Source: Tricholomella constricta (lineage: Eukaryota > Basidiomycota > Agaricomycetes > Agaricales > Lyophyllaceae). From it: a stretch of 64,000 nucleotides of DNA. Position numbers and translations under genes: made by a program. Of this stretch, positions 12,228-23,657 are shown one piece after another. Positions within the stretch are counted from its first letter, which is position 1. Each line of letters opens with the position of its first letter. The notes below the pieces were generated by a model. The model did no database searches. It worked only from the letters and a program-made list of their open reading frames with translations, and was not told the DNA's origin. The DNA lies in contig JAACJP010000008.1 of assembly GCA_013368375.1 (NCBI GenBank), positions 248,001 through 312,000 of the forward strand. Reading direction: 5' to 3'.

Positions 12228-12560
12228 CTATTCTTCGTCTTTAAAATCCTTCTCGAGATAATAATCCCAGTCAACCAGGACGCCCGTTGTAACCTTACCC
12301 TCCCTTTTTATCATGATATTTTGGGGGGTTATGTCCCGATGGAGCACTCCAGACATTACTGCGTTTTTGTGTGCTAGACGATCAGAAAACATTGAAAAAT
12401 GGGACAAGTTGGACGACGACGGCGGTTGCTTGCCTTCCACAGTGTCTCGCATCACCGAAAGCATCTCGAACGTCGACGTGAAGTCCAGCAGAGTGTGATC
12501 GAAATAATCGAGAACGAGACGATGACGTTGTAATCCGCGCGACTTGTCTGCAGCGATCTT
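12228..12560 (-). pseudogene. Truncated FunK1-type kinase
   Basis: One open minus-strand stretch encodes a kinase segment typical of the basidiomycete FunK1 family (fungal-type protein kinase). It reads RGLQRHRLVLDYFDHTLLDF, then a helix, then the catalytic loop GVLHRDITPQNIMIKREGKV and the metal-binding segment VLVDWDYYLEK. The frame stops at TAG (12228-12230) only a few residues after the DWD motif, so the activation segment and the rest of the C-lobe are missing. Upstream, an in-frame TGA near 12560 closes the frame, and no FunK1 N-lobe could be followed in 12570-13000. FunK1 genes are numerous and often broken in Agaricomycetes. This copy is most simply a relic; a short expressed protein cannot be excluded. 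Confidence 0.55.
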
Positions 12561-13134
12561 AAAATATCATCATCAAGCTTCTGTATGGGTGCATTGAGGA
12601 GCGATACGTGCCGATTCGTCGATCTCGTGCAAGGGTGTCGTCCAACTTAGGACACGAAAGTTGTCGGTCGCAATGAAGTCGATCAATTGCAAGAACAAAA
12701 AATAATGCGTCAAAGGTCCAGTGGGAGAGCTCGTCCCTTTGGGCTGTGTTCTGCGCTGTGTTCGTGATACGATAAACATCTGTTTGCTCAAGAGACCAGA
12801 GATATGATTGGAGCTCGCAGATTCGAGTCGATGTCTATCTGTGCGTTGCAGACGGGTTACACTGGGTATGATACCTCGCTGTTTCGCAGCTACTGCCTCA
12901 TGCAAGTCGCGTGTGGCCGGCCTACTGTCGGAGTGTGGGCCGCTGAGTTTTTCAATGAGTATTTATATTGGGGCGGGGATCAGAAAAGTCAAACCGATAT
13001 TCTGTTTATTACATAATAATTGGTTGCCCCTCCCAAATCCGGATACTCATTCAACGCACACTTCTGCCGAGTCCGTAGCCGCCTCCACACCCCCTCTCGA
13101 GCTCGCCAATCCTTTCTACTTATTAACTGCGACT
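12561..13134. promoter_or_regulatory. Region between kinase relic and V-ATPase gene
   Basis: A minus-strand frame at 12573-12905 begins with TTG, not ATG, and shows no clear kinase N-lobe. Decayed kinase sequence may be present but I cannot demonstrate it. The right-hand part should carry the promoter of the V-ATPase gene; an AT-rich TATTTATAT tract sits near 12960. Confidence 0.35.
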
Positions 13135-13978
13135 ATGTCGTCCTGCCCCCCATATGCGCCGTTCTTCGGCTTCGCAGGCGTGGCTTCAGCTGTGAGTAAT
13201 TCCACAACGAACTACACATGGACTGACTTGTGCTTCTTGTGTATCTAGATGATACTTAGCAGTACGTGGCCCCTCGAAGGCTTACCGCGCGCCAGACATA
13301 TTCTGACTTAATATGTTCTGTGTTGTGGTCTCTAGCGGTGGGTGCTGCGTTCGGCACAGCCAAGGCAGGGATCGGAATTGCTGGCCTGGGTTCGTTTAGA
13401 CCAGAGTTAATCATGAAGGTGCGGCTCCTGTATGTTTGATCGTTTACGGATGACCACTGACGCGGCACAGTCCCTAATTCCCGTCGTCATGTCGGGTATT
13501 ATCGCTGTGTACGGCCTGGTCGTGTCTGTCCTCATTGCTGGAGATCGTTCGTTTCCCATTTCTTCCATCTATCGACGCGTAATAACTGGCGGACAGTGCG
13601 TCCGGAGGGATACTCGTTATTTGCTGGATTTACGCATCTTGGCGCTGGCCTTGCCTGCGGCATGACCGGTCTGGCTGCGGGATATGCTATCGGTATTGTA
13701 GGAGACTCGGTGCGTCCCTTTATTGGTTGTATCTAAGAATTGTTTCGTGGAAGCTGAAATTCTTCCTACAGTGTGTACGAGCTTACGTTCAGGAGACAAA
13801 AGTCTTCGTTTCCATGGTGCTCATCCTTATCTTTGCAGAGGTTCTGGGGCTGTATGGGTACGTGGTTTGCGACGTCAAGTAGCGAACTGCATCACTCATC
13901 ATTGAATCACTACCTCACAGGCTTATTGTCGCGCTTATCATGAATACGAGTGCCATCGCAAGCAAGGACATATGTTGA
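13135..13978 (+). CDS. VMA11: V-ATPase proteolipid subunit c' (Vma11 type)
   Basis: Membrane-rotor subunit of the vacuolar proton pump. ATG 13135 and about six introns give a four-helix proteolipid. The start reads [19 protein letters not shown], then [58 protein letters not shown] and [20 protein letters not shown]. The Glu in the last motif is the essential proton-carrying carboxylate of helix 4. FGFAG, GIGIAG and [15 protein letters not shown] match yeast Vma11 (c') better than Vma3 (c), and c' is a fungus-specific subunit. The C-terminus ASKDIC is a short tail. The TGA is at 13976-13978. Assignment to c' rather than c rests on remembered family differences and should be checked by phylogeny. 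Confidence 0.9.
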
Positions 13979-14131
13979 TTATTGCAGGCACGACGCCTGA
14001 CGCACCTTGCTACCACCTGCTATCATATTGTTCCCGCGCTATTTTGAAAACCACACGAGGGGCGAAGAATATACATTCCTGCAAAACAAAGCCAACTATA
14101 AAACAAAACCGACGACATAAAGATGTACACC

Positions 14132-14836
14132 TCAACGCTTCCGGCCGCGCAAATCATCTGACTCGTCGGAGGACATTGATCTTGATCTGGACCGTTGACG
14201 TGCTGAAGAAGGCACACGCCGTTTGTGGTTGCGTTCTCTCGAGCGAGAAGAGTCGGAGTCGGAACCAGAAGAGGAGTCAGAGCCAGAATCTGAAGACGAA
14301 TCAGAATCCGACAAGTCAGAGTCCGAGTCCGAGTCTGACGACGATGATCTGTGTAATTAAACATTTAAGTATTATTCGGTTTAAAGAGTCAAACAACGTA
14401 CCGCCGAGCTCTTTTGCGTGACGGCCCCTCATCCTTATCCTTAATCTCCTTCAATCGTTCGTTCTCCTTCGACTCAAGTATTTTGTTGGCCGTGCCGCTT
14501 CTACGTAGATGCATTAGCATTCAGAACTAAGCACAGCCAAGTCAAACGCACTTGGTTTTGAACTCCTCGGGCACCTCCACTGACGGCTTTCCTTCAGCTT
14601 TAAGCTTGGCAAGGAGCTTAGGGTTCTCGAGCTGCTGTGTGCGGGATGGACGCGATACGTATGGCCGCGTGGATTTGCATTCGTAGATGAAGTGTCCTAA
14701 TTGCGTTGCGTTTCATTCGCGAAAAAGGCAAACTAGTGGAGGAGAACGTACCTGATTTAAGGCATTTTTGGCAGATTGTGGATGCTGTGGCTCGTGGCTT
14801 GTTCGTCGAGCGACCGTGCGGTGCGTATTTCGACAT
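14132..14836 (-). CDS. Zinc knuckle protein, ZCCHC10-like
   Basis: Small nuclear-type protein with one zinc knuckle and an RS/acidic tail. The knuckle is split by an intron: TICQKCLKSG in exon 1 joins HFIYECKSTRPYVSRPSRTQ in exon 2, giving C-x2-C-x4-H-x4-C. This, the following PSRTQQL and the charged middle part (NKILESKENERLKEIKDK) match the ZCCHC10 family. The C-terminus alternates Ser with Asp (SDSDSSSDSGSDSSSGSDSD), then a basic stretch RSRERNHKRRV, and ends LRGRKR. ATG at 14836 and TGA at 14132-14134 are clear. Function in the family is poorly defined; an RNA-related role is inferred from the knuckle and the SR-like tail. Confidence 0.85.
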
Positions 14837-15216
14837 GAGGACGGCGTACTTCGAGGAAGTGTACCAGTTCGTTGTATTAGGTAATTGCCCAAAGCCTAAG
14901 CCTTATGTAAGCCTTGGTGGGAAATTATTTACGTGGTCGGGATATCAATTTTCATTTCATTTTATTTACCCGTGCAAAATAATTTGTGTCCGCTCCCAAC
15001 TCGGACCGTCTTCCGGTTACAATGAAATGGAAGGCAGGCGAGAATCAGGGGAAGAAAGCATATTTTGACAGGTTATTCTACTCATCAGGCCTACATATGT
15101 TCAATCCGACTGCGGACACATACTGGACTGAATATGGGCCCATGTCCGATCCAAAATAGCGTATATATAAACATTATTTCAGGGCAAACCCAGAAAAAGG
15201 ACATCGTCGAGTGCAG
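14837..15216. other. Intergenic, no gene seen
   Basis: Upstream of the zinc knuckle gene. No coding exon is supported. A first isolated CCGATCC motif (15146-15152) lies about 70 bp before the tandem repeat, so the repeat-related sequence may start here. Confidence 0.35.
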
Positions 15217-15427
15217 GCCCGATCCAGTTCATACCTGCATTGATTCGTCGAGGTCCGATCCAGTTACCCATACCTGCATTGGTTCGTCGAGGTCCGATCC
15301 AATTGCAGGCATGTCCCTGCATGCCCGATCCAGTTCACACCTGCATTGATTCGTCGAGGTCCGATCCAGTTGCCCATACCTGCATTGGTTCGTCGAAGTC
15401 CGATCCAATTGCAGGCATGTCCTGCAT
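15217..15427. repeat. Two-copy 106-bp tandem repeat with nested subrepeats
   Basis: Copy 1 is 15217-15322 (106 bp) and copy 2 is 15323-15427 (105 bp). They differ at only a few positions, for example one lost C near the end. Each copy contains two related half-units built on cctgcattg[a/g]ttcgtcga and CCGATCC. CCGATCC occurs at 15219, 15255, 15294, 15325, 15361 and 15400, with further copies outside at 15146 and 15490. Frames that run through the array only reflect the repeat and are not taken as genes. Confidence 0.85.
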
Positions 15428-16385
15428 CACCTACTTACTCCGTCAGATATTCATTCCTCTATGCGAACAACCACAGCTGCGAGCCATGTCCGATCCTTGT
15501 TGCGCACATTCCAATTGATCTGGGTAATGAGGTACATTTCCCATTACCTACCCAAATGTTGTGGACATTTTTGCCCATAGCTGACGGTTCAGAATCGGAC
15601 CTGTATAGGCAAATGCTGGATGGGTCCTTCAAAGCGACGTGCCGAATTTGTCGACTGAGTATTGGTAAAAGCTGCAGCTCGGAGAGCTGAGGAAAGGACG
15701 GGAAAGAAAGAAGGAAGGAGGCTGACCTTTTCGGAGTAGGCTCTCGTGTTTATAACTGAAAGGAGATGCCCTGGCCCAAGCGCAGCCAGCGAGTCCGCTT
15801 GGAAGAAGTGTTCAGTGGATCGAAAGTATGCGATTGAGCGGAGCGCTTGGCGAGTATTGGAAGGGCATCAAATTGGTTATGGATGCGGTTACAGTGAGGT
15901 TTGGTGTTAAGATGGGACTTTCGAAAGTATTGTTTTAAGCCTGACTTCCAGCGAAAAATTATCAGCAGATTGCGCTGGTCAGAGCAAAGATGGGCACAGC
16001 AGCTGAAACGCTAGATGTAAAAGAAGATGAATAAATGCCGGATCGTGAATGTCGATTCCGAGTCGGTGGGCTCTGAAGCATGATGAGATGAAGCGATAGC
16101 TGAGGGATGAGGAATGACAAAGTTTGGTTCGGTAGTGGAAGTGTCGATCTGGAGCAATCGAGAATTAAACGAGCTTACTCGGAGACGCTGACGACTGCCA
16201 CTGCACTCTTATTACATCATAGAACACGTTATCGATTGCTTCACGCATAGTTTGTGGCGCTGACAAAAGGTAATTGAAAGAGTATCGAGCCTGCATGTGC
16301 GTATAAGAATACACACGAATTATATCAGTGTCCAAGACAGTCGAGGGCGTGATGATACAAAGGATAAGGCAATGTCGATAAGACG
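15428..16385. other. Intergenic, no gene seen
   Basis: About 960 bp downstream of the tandem repeat and 3' of the SNIP1-type gene. A further CCGATCC (15490) and several GATC-containing words continue the theme of the array. No protein similarity, tRNA or transposase fragment was recognised. Confidence 0.35.
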
Positions 16386-17484
16386 TTAGGATGCTTCGCC
16401 ATGAAGTAGAACATATTCCCTCGTAGACTGGCCAAATTTTATCACTTAGATGAGGTTGGTTTGAGCTAAGCGAGACTTGAAAAAAGAGTGTGACATTACC
16501 ATCGCCAGCTTTGAGCTCGTAATATCGCGAGACAGGGACGGCTTCGTCGTTCACTTGCGTTCCATTAGTTGACTCAAGATCTATTATGAACGGCCTGGAG
16601 GTAAAGAATTGATGGTTGATTATTCTCATAAAGAAAAGCTACCCACTTGGTTAGTGACTTTGACCCTCCAAATTCGTCTTTTTCTTGAACATGACGATCT
16701 GCGGAACGGATTAACGGCCCAAAAGAATTGGAACGTCGAAGAGACTACGCACATTGAATGACGGCATGTTGCTTGGAACATGAAGGATGGTCCGCAGATA
16801 TGTCTGCGACCAATCGATCTCTACCAATCAGATAGGCACTTTGTCTGTGTATATGAAGCATTTCTGCAGCAGGAAAATTATAAGTCAGTTCCCAGCTTCG
16901 TCGAGGGTTGTTCAGTCGTACTCACCAACCTGTTCACTACCTTTGAAGACATATAGCCTCCATCCTACCGTTGGCTTGCGCGCTTCAGGTGGTTCGTTGT
17001 ACTTTAGAACCGTGTTATTCCCATCAGCGGTTTTCACAGTGTTGGTTTCAGCGGCAAGAAGTCCAGACGGGTTGAAGTTCGGCTTCGCTTTGTCCACTGG
17101 CGAGGGTGACCGTGAAGCTGCATTGGAGCGCGGTCGCTCGGACTGTGGACGAGAGGAACGGGGCCGAGGAGACGCAGATCGGCGAGATGAAGGGCCAACA
17201 CAGCTATTATGGCCTCTATCCCTGTCTCGATCTCTGCCTGAATCGTATCTCTCGCGGTCGCGAGCACGCTCTCGTTCTCGTTCGTTCTCCCCATATTCTC
17301 GGTATTGACCCCTCCTCGATCCTCTGAATTCTTCATCTCTGCGGGTTGGACCACGATCTTCATGTCCTCGTCGTTCGTGTCCGTAGCCATTGTCACGTTT
17401 ATCACTGTTGGTTTCAGGGTAGTTTCTTGACCTGCCGTTGTATCTTGAAGGGTTACGCGGCGGTGAAGCTGAATCCCGAGGCAT
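16386..17484 (-). CDS. FHA-domain splicing factor, SNIP1/Pml1 type
   Basis: Orthologue type of human SNIP1 and yeast Pml1, which belong to the spliceosome-linked RES complex that helps retain and splice pre-mRNA. ATG 17484 begins MPRDSASPPRNPSRYNGRSR, followed by a long Arg/Ser/Asp/Glu-rich region (ERERERARDRERYDSGRDRD). The fold begins with AKPNFNPSGLLAAETNT, KYNEPPEARKPTVGWRLYVF and HIHRQSAYLIGRDRS. The FHA core has HPSCSKQHAVIQ, PFIIDLESTNGTQVNDEAV, ELKAGDVIKFGQSTREYVLL and ends HGEAS at TAA (16386-16388). The Arg, Ser and Asn needed for phosphothreonine binding (GRD, SKQH, TNGT) are all present. At least four introns are required. Confidence 0.92.
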
Positions 17485-18071
17485 TATAAATGGAAGGAAA
17501 GATGAAATGGGAGCAAAACGAGGAGTAACAGACTTGCCAACGACGGTCACAGACACGCAGAACTTTCTCACGCATACATGACCTCCAAGAGCCTGGCATT
17601 GAAATGTACGCCAATCGAATATCTTATTTCGCGACGACCCTGGAGCCCGATAATGCGTAGAGAGCCTTCTTACAGGCATACTCCCAAAAACACTGGAGGA
17701 AATGCCCCCGCCGTCGTCCGTTAAATTATCTTGAACAACCCAGGCTTAGTATTCATGCCCTTCTCTTCTACCCCTCGACGAGTATACGGACATACGCAGG
17801 GAGCAAATCTCCTTCAATAGTACAAAGGCTACTTCACCAGCCAACCTGTCTTTTCTTCAATACCAATTCTCATCATCTCATGACCGCAGAAGTGTTGATG
17901 CCGGGTTCGGGATCGTATGCTCCGACCAAGTTGATGACATACACCATGCGCATTTCCAAACGACAGCTCGTTGCATTTCCCAAATTCAAGATCTGCCAAC
18001 GGCTATAAGATACCCCTTAGACAGGAGGAGCACCTAATATCCCCTCCCCCCCCTATCGTCGTATTCACACC
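17485..18071. promoter_or_regulatory. Divergent promoter region SNIP1 / 2-hydroxyacid oxidase
   Basis: 587 bp separate the two start codons. The 60 bp before the plus-strand ATG is pyrimidine-rich with a C tract (cccctccccccccta, near 18040), a common feature of fungal core promoters lacking TATA. Confidence 0.45.
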
Positions 18072-19703
18072 ATGGCAGAAACCAACCCCCTGGAACCTGG
18101 CAAATGGTCGTCTTACATGCTAAGCATCTACATTAATCGGAAGGCACCTCAACCCTTGGGCACCGTCGTCTTCGAAGAGATCGAACAGAAAGCAAAGGAG
18201 AAGCTGAAGGATTACCCAGGTTCGTGACCTTCACCACTTTGCCGACAAGCAGGAGTTGACTCGATACAGGGGCCTTCCTCTACGCTGGTGGTAGTGCGGG
18301 CACCAATGCCACCTATCGTGCTAATCGCAAAGCGCTGGAAAGATATGCACTCATTCCTCGCATGCTGGTCAACGCAACCGCACGAAGCCTGGAGGTATGA
18401 ATATTGATTTGAATGCGAAATCATACCTGATGTGAGCCCTGAATTAGACTACGATCTTCGGGGTCACATATTCTTCGCCTATATTCATCGCTCCGATTGG
18501 TGTGCAAGGCATATTTTATGGCGATGCCGAGCTCGCTTCTGCTCATGCGGCTCAGAAACTGGGCATTCCTTTCATCATGAGCACAGCGTCGTCCCGTAGC
18601 ATTGAAGAGGTTGCCAAAGCCAGCGGTGACGGTAATCGGTGGTATCAACTTTATTGGTTCGATCCCGTCACCCTCTCTCTCCCTGGTTTCAAGAAATTAA
18701 CTTGATATCCAGGCCTCGAACGAACGACGTTACGCTCTCCCTTCTCAAACGGGCAAAAGAAAACGGTTTCAAGGCTCTCGTCGTTACCCTCGACACAATG
18801 GTCATCGGATGGCGCCCCCACGATCTCGAGCGAGCGTATATACCCTTCGCTCACGGTGTCGGCATCCAAGTTGGACGATCCGACCCTGTCTTCATGGCCA
18901 GATATAACCGCGAGCCTATTCATGAGCATCCTGAGTTCCCGTATGACTCCGCGGAAAAGGATCGACTGTTTTTTGCTGGCGACGAGAAGACCAAGGAAGG
19001 AGTGTTTTACGGCGCCGAATGGTTAAAGGAATGCAATTCCGGCATCTACCATGATTGGGAAGATCTTAAGTTTTTGAGGGACAACTGGGAGGGTCCCTTG
19101 ATCCTCAAGGGTATCCAGAGTGTTCTTGTGCGTTTCTCTATTTCTCATATTTTTCTGCTGTTTTCGAAAGCGAGTCAACCAGGACGCAGAGAAGGCACTG
19201 GAGCATGGTGTCGATGGCATCATCGTTTCCAATCACGGTACGGTTCTTGCATGTTTTCGTTGATAGGCTCACGTCGAAGTCTTCGCCGAAGGTGGACGCC
19301 AAGTTGATGGTGCCATACCATCCATTTATGCTCTGGAGAGCATCATGAAATCAGCGAAGGTCAAAGAAGCACAGAAATCGGGAAAACTCACCGTACTTTT
19401 CGATTCCGGTATCCGGACGGGAAGTGACATCATCAAGGCCGTCGCCCTCGGTGCGCAGGGTGTCCTACGTCAGTCTCGCCTTTTTTTTATCCCAAGGGAG
19501 CAATGAGCTCATACTCAGGTACCCCAGTGGGCCGACCTTGGCTATATGGAATGATCGTTGGTGGCGAGGCTGGCGTTGAGCAAGTCATCCGCCACACGCT
19601 CGCCGATCTGGACACTACACTTGGACTGGCTGGATACAAGAATCTGAGTGAGATCCAAGGAAAGGGAGACGCGGTCATGACCAAGCTGGACTTTGTTCCG
19701 TAA
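18072..19703 (+). CDS. FMN-dependent 2-hydroxyacid oxidase, lactate 2-monooxygenase-like
   Basis: Oxidises an alpha-hydroxy acid such as L-lactate with FMN. From ATG 18072 the protein has the order of the lactate 2-monooxygenase/glycolate oxidase family: FLYAGGSAGTNATYRANRKA, IPRMLVNATARSLETTIFG, SPIFIAPIGVQGIFYGDAEL, IPFIMSTASSRSIEEVAKAS, RWYQLYWPRTNDVTLSLLKR and ALVVTLDTMVIGWRPHDLER. The C-terminal half has GPLILKGIQSV, GVDGIIVSNHGGRQVDGAI with the active-site His, VLFDSGIRTGSDIIKAVALG with the FMN-phosphate Arg, and GRPWLYGMIVGGEAGVEQVI. Five or so introns are used; one splits the Trp of QLYW. There is no signal peptide or cytochrome b2 domain, so it is not a Cyb2-type dehydrogenase. The exact substrate is not determined. 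Confidence 0.9.
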
Positions 19704-21348
19704 AGCGAGGTAATGCACTTGAAGATGTAAATATACCACGTGTAAATTGCAAAGCATGGAGCTCGCTCCCTGCTTATCCACAGCACAGCATCGAAAGATT
19801 GGGCGAACATCAGGCGTTTTGTATGCTCACCTCACTCACTCACTTCATTCGGTCAGTCGAGGACATCGCTCAGCATAACATGACAATCGGGTGCAACATT
19901 GTTACATAACTTAAATCCTTCGACCCACGCCAACACACGTGTAATAAACGAAGGAATCAGACTCATGTCAGTCCTGAGAACGAACGAACCTTTAGCATAG
20001 CCATCCATCGATACCCATGACGGCGTTTTCCCCATATTCGCTTTGTATGAAATTTTTACAATCTGTATATGGAGTACTTGTCGATTTGTTTTGTTGCCGG
20101 GCAAGGCCCGTTGGGTGGTGCCATACAGTATTTTGACAGCACGCAGTTCAGGTCCTTCTGTTAAGAACTCCGCATGTCATCCTCAGAGTATGACAGATGA
20201 CATGTACTTAGCTGCAGCTTCTCTCTCGTACACGCACAACAGCCCAAAATACCTTATAGCGCAGATCGTGATGGCAACTTTCATAACCATTGCCCAAAAG
20301 CAGCGAGTACAGGCGATCTGGGCAAACGCGAGGTGGCGCTGCCATGTCACCTGGCAGCATGAAGCCAACCGCAGCAAGTTCATGAACAAAGCGTGAGATA
20401 TCTAATCAACAAGCAGCATGTGGTCGTAGGAGAAGATGTCCACCTTTCGGAAAGTCCCCGTTCAGAGTCGTACACGTTCCCGGTAAATCAAGGAAAATTT
20501 CTCTCGAGTTCAGCGCATGACTGATTCTGTAATGTCTTGAGAAGCATCTTGTCATCCGGGCGACGCTCTTGTGACCAGACTGACGATCCCAAGCTGGATC
20601 GACGCGGAGGCAGTTGTATGGCCGCTATGCCATTGTCAATAGGGTGGAGAGGGAGACAATCTGACCATGTAGGACGAGCCTGTCGGCAGGGAAGTCCGTC
20701 GTAGCCTGCGCCCTGCGATTCAGAAACAAGCCAGCACAGAAAGAATACAGCTGTTGGAGATACTAACATTCGGGCGAATCGGAAGACTGACCTGTGCCTG
20801 ACGGATTAATTTAGGGCTCCGCCGCCCCCGGTGTCCACGGTTAAAGTGACATTTCCTCGCCCAAATTACCTCCTCAGCGGGGACTTTGTCAATAATGGAA
20901 TTCGTTTCACGTCGAACCTTTACGAAGCAATTCCAATATCGCCTGAAGTATAATGTATCAAATCGTCGTCCGATCGGGGGAGATTATTCCAGCGTGACGA
21001 GACACCGGGGACCTACAGGGTAATATAGTATTCATTAAGTTTTAAAGAAGTACATAGCCGGTAAGCCATGCATATGTTCCAGTTGTACGTACGCCTGGCC
21101 AATGAAATCAGAAGAACTTTAATCTACCAGACCCTGAATGCCTGAAGGAAAACAGCACTGAATTAGCTCACAGCCTCAGCTGTCCCAACTCTATGCCGTG
21201 AACCAGTTATAAATAGGAGAACGTAGGTCACTAGATCCTGACAACAATGGGGCTTGGCGAAGAAGTTGATGAGGGCTTTCTGCTGCGCCTCGCTTGCTTC
21301 TCGAATTCTTAAAACAAGAAAATAATTCCATTCGACATACACCGTGGG
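19704..21348. other. Long intergenic gap, no confident gene
   Basis: About 1.6 kb between the oxidase stop and the ALG11 stop (convergent). Frames at 20043-20396 (+) and 20183-20389 (-) lack similarity. A minus-strand frame at 20488-20769 is listed separately as a weak candidate. Confidence 0.35.
20488..20769 (-). CDS. Weak candidate: small secreted-like protein
   Basis: ATG at 20769 opens a 93-residue frame whose N-terminus (MLVSPTAVFFLCWLVSESQG) resembles a signal peptide, followed by a few cysteines (LPCRQ, WSDCL, NQSCAEL). No intron, TATA box or family similarity supports it, and short signal-like frames arise by chance. Listed only because small secreted proteins are commonly missed in fungi. 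Confidence 0.15.
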   Translation of the reverse strand: MLVSPTAVFFLCWLVSESQGAGYDGLPCRQARPTWSDCLPLHPIDNGIAAIQLPPRRSSLGSSVWSQERRPDDKMLLKTLQNQSCAELERNFP

Positions 21349-23366
21349 TCACTGGTCCCGGAATAAGCACTCTCTCCATCCGCTCGCATGCCATCCGCGT
21401 TCGAACTCTTCCTCTGAAAACCTCTGCACAGCCCATGTCCGGGCACGCCGACGCATCGCTAAGTCGTCCGCAGAGCTAAGAGTGAGTGCGACGTGGAGGG
21501 CTTCGGCGAAGGTCTCGGGCGTTTCAGCGTGGTACCCTGAGCAAATGATAACCAAGGCGGAACGTCTGTATTTGTGAACTCCAATAACCAAAGATTTCGC
21601 ACCTGTGAGCTCCCCGTTGAAAGGGACCACGATATCCCTAAGCGGCCCGCCAGACGCGTGCACGACAGGAATCACTCCCGCAGCCTGTTGCGCAAGAGAA
21701 ATGAAAGAACTTGGTAAAGAATATGTGACAATTGAAAATGGGGAAAGTTACCATATACTCCACTACGTTGATGCCAAAGTGTTCATCCACCATAGTGTTC
21801 ATACCTATGCTGGCCTTGGACAGCCATCTGAGCATATCGGGGTATGGTGCATTGACGATGAAGCGGACATGGGCCTGCCGGAAGATTCGCGAGGATAACG
21901 GACCACTGGAAAACTGACACGATGCGGAGACGTACCTCAATCCCGAGATCCTTCGCCAATTGGCGTAGACCCTCCACCCGCGCCGCATCCTCCGCATTAC
22001 GACTGCCCCCTAGCAACACAAGCTTGACGCCTGCCTGGCCCCTCTGCGAGGCACCATGCTCAGGGAAGGTTTTGAGTAGGCGCTCGAAGGCCCTCACTTG
22101 GGCTGCATGATCCTTTTCGGGCCTAATGAATGAAGATTGAGGCAATTAAAAGGAAGCAAGGAATCAGAATGCTGTGTATGTACCGAAATTGCGCGACGCT
22201 CATGATAATAGGTTCTCGATCCTGCAGAGAAAATTGAGCCATTTCGCGTGTGTCACAGGGAGGGTAAACAATCTGGGCCGACGTCAACCCTGCATTGTAA
22301 GCACGCAGGAAGAGGAGCGGGGGGAGGGTATGGAGGATATCGAGAAGGGAGTCCGAATGCTGTAATATTGCGTCCACGTGGCTTTTAGTCCATGAGGAAT
22401 TGACCATGAGAAACCGTGCCATACGGAGGGAGCGGGCATAATAGTACATGAAAATGCGGTAGTACCTGACAAGAGGCTAATGAGAATCTGCGCCAGATTT
22501 GGGAAGAGAACAGTTGTGGCTTACAGGAGTTTCCCCTTGCTTAGAACAGCCGAGGAAGAAACAGTGTCCGGATTGGTATGCCATTTCTTACGAGACTTGA
22601 CGCGGGCAAGCATGTCGGTGCTGATCGTCGGGTAATGCACGTAGGCTCCGACAGGGATACGTCCGATGAAGGACACCACGTGGAAGGTAAAAGCATAGCC
22701 CATTGTATCTATGACCGAGAATAAATCGTTAGCCAGGATCTGGCTTGATATGTGCTTGTGTTACCGATATAGAGATCGGGGATTAGTTTAGACATGGCTT
22801 CCCAAGCTAGATACATCGACCCGATACTCTGTCCAAGGATCGTGAAACGCGGCCAGGTTGACTCTTCCACCATCCACCGGGATCCCAGGAATACAAAGTG
22901 GAGTGTAGACGGATCCAAAGTAATGTCAAAGCGCGCCTGTCACAATGCACGTGAATCAGGTTTCTAAAGACTGTAGTTGAAAGATTTGGTACCTTGACCT
23001 TCGCAAGAATTTCGGCTTGCGCAGCATCAGTGTCCCCACTGTAAATGACGCTGACGACATCAGGTTCGGTGCGCTGCAGGGCTGCTACTGCGGTCCATAG
23101 GACACGCTCGCCACCGCCACCTGCATTACTTGGTACTTCTAAGTAGAATCAGGAGGCGTAGTACCGCAGATATAGTGATAATATACCGACCAATAAGGAT
23201 GGAAGAACCCAACGAGGCGAGTAGTTACACTGGGAGGAAGCCCCAGGCCAGCAAGAACTAGAGACCTGCGGAGACGATTTGCAGAGCGTAATCGATAAGC
23301 ATAAATGGATAACAGCAGCCAGGGAAGGAGTGGGAGAAGGAGGAGGGGTGGTAGAGAAACAGCCAT
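21349..23366 (-). CDS. ALG11: GDP-Man:Man3GlcNAc2-PP-dolichol alpha-1,2-mannosyltransferase
   Basis: Adds the fourth and fifth mannose to the dolichol-linked N-glycan precursor on the cytosolic face of the ER. ATG 23366 begins a membrane anchor ([20 protein letters not shown]). Next come [105 protein letters not shown] and [10 protein letters not shown]. The GT-B C-terminal half has [40 protein letters not shown] and the E-x7-E motif in [20 protein letters not shown], followed by [14 protein letters not shown]. The order matches Alg11 and not Alg2. Ends RECLFRDQ. Confidence 0.94.
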
Positions 23367-23657
23367 CTTCAACGACTGTGTGAGTGAGAAGGTTGTGAGG
23401 CTCGATGTGACGCGTGACGGCGATACCTCTTCAATCAGAACGCCGATGACCGATTCTGCACGCATCCCAGATCTTGGACTCTCGACATTAGCGCCCGCAG
23501 TGCATTTGGCAAACAGATCTAGACATATATCCAGCATCAGTCATGTTTCTTCGCCGGCCATTCTCCGGGTCTAATCACACCTTTTTGCGCCTCGCTTACT
23601 CGCGCATACGCGCTATAAAGAGTACCTCGATAATGACTCCTTCCACGTCCCCCCATC
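23367..23657. promoter_or_regulatory. Divergent promoter ALG11 / small membrane protein
   Basis: 291 bp between start codons. TATAAAG at 23614-23620 lies about 40 bp before the plus-strand ATG 23658 and supports transcription of the small membrane protein gene. Confidence 0.5.

Noticed and set aside
15217..15427. CRISPR-like array
   Set aside because: The units are contiguous 106-bp duplications without unique spacers, and the genome is fungal.
15065..15690. Overlapping open frames across the tandem array
   Set aside because: Their repeated residues only mirror the 106-bp DNA repeat; no similarity outside it.
20043..20396. 117-codon plus-strand frame between the oxidase and ALG11
   Set aside because: Random-looking composition and no recognisable motif; convergent 3' region.
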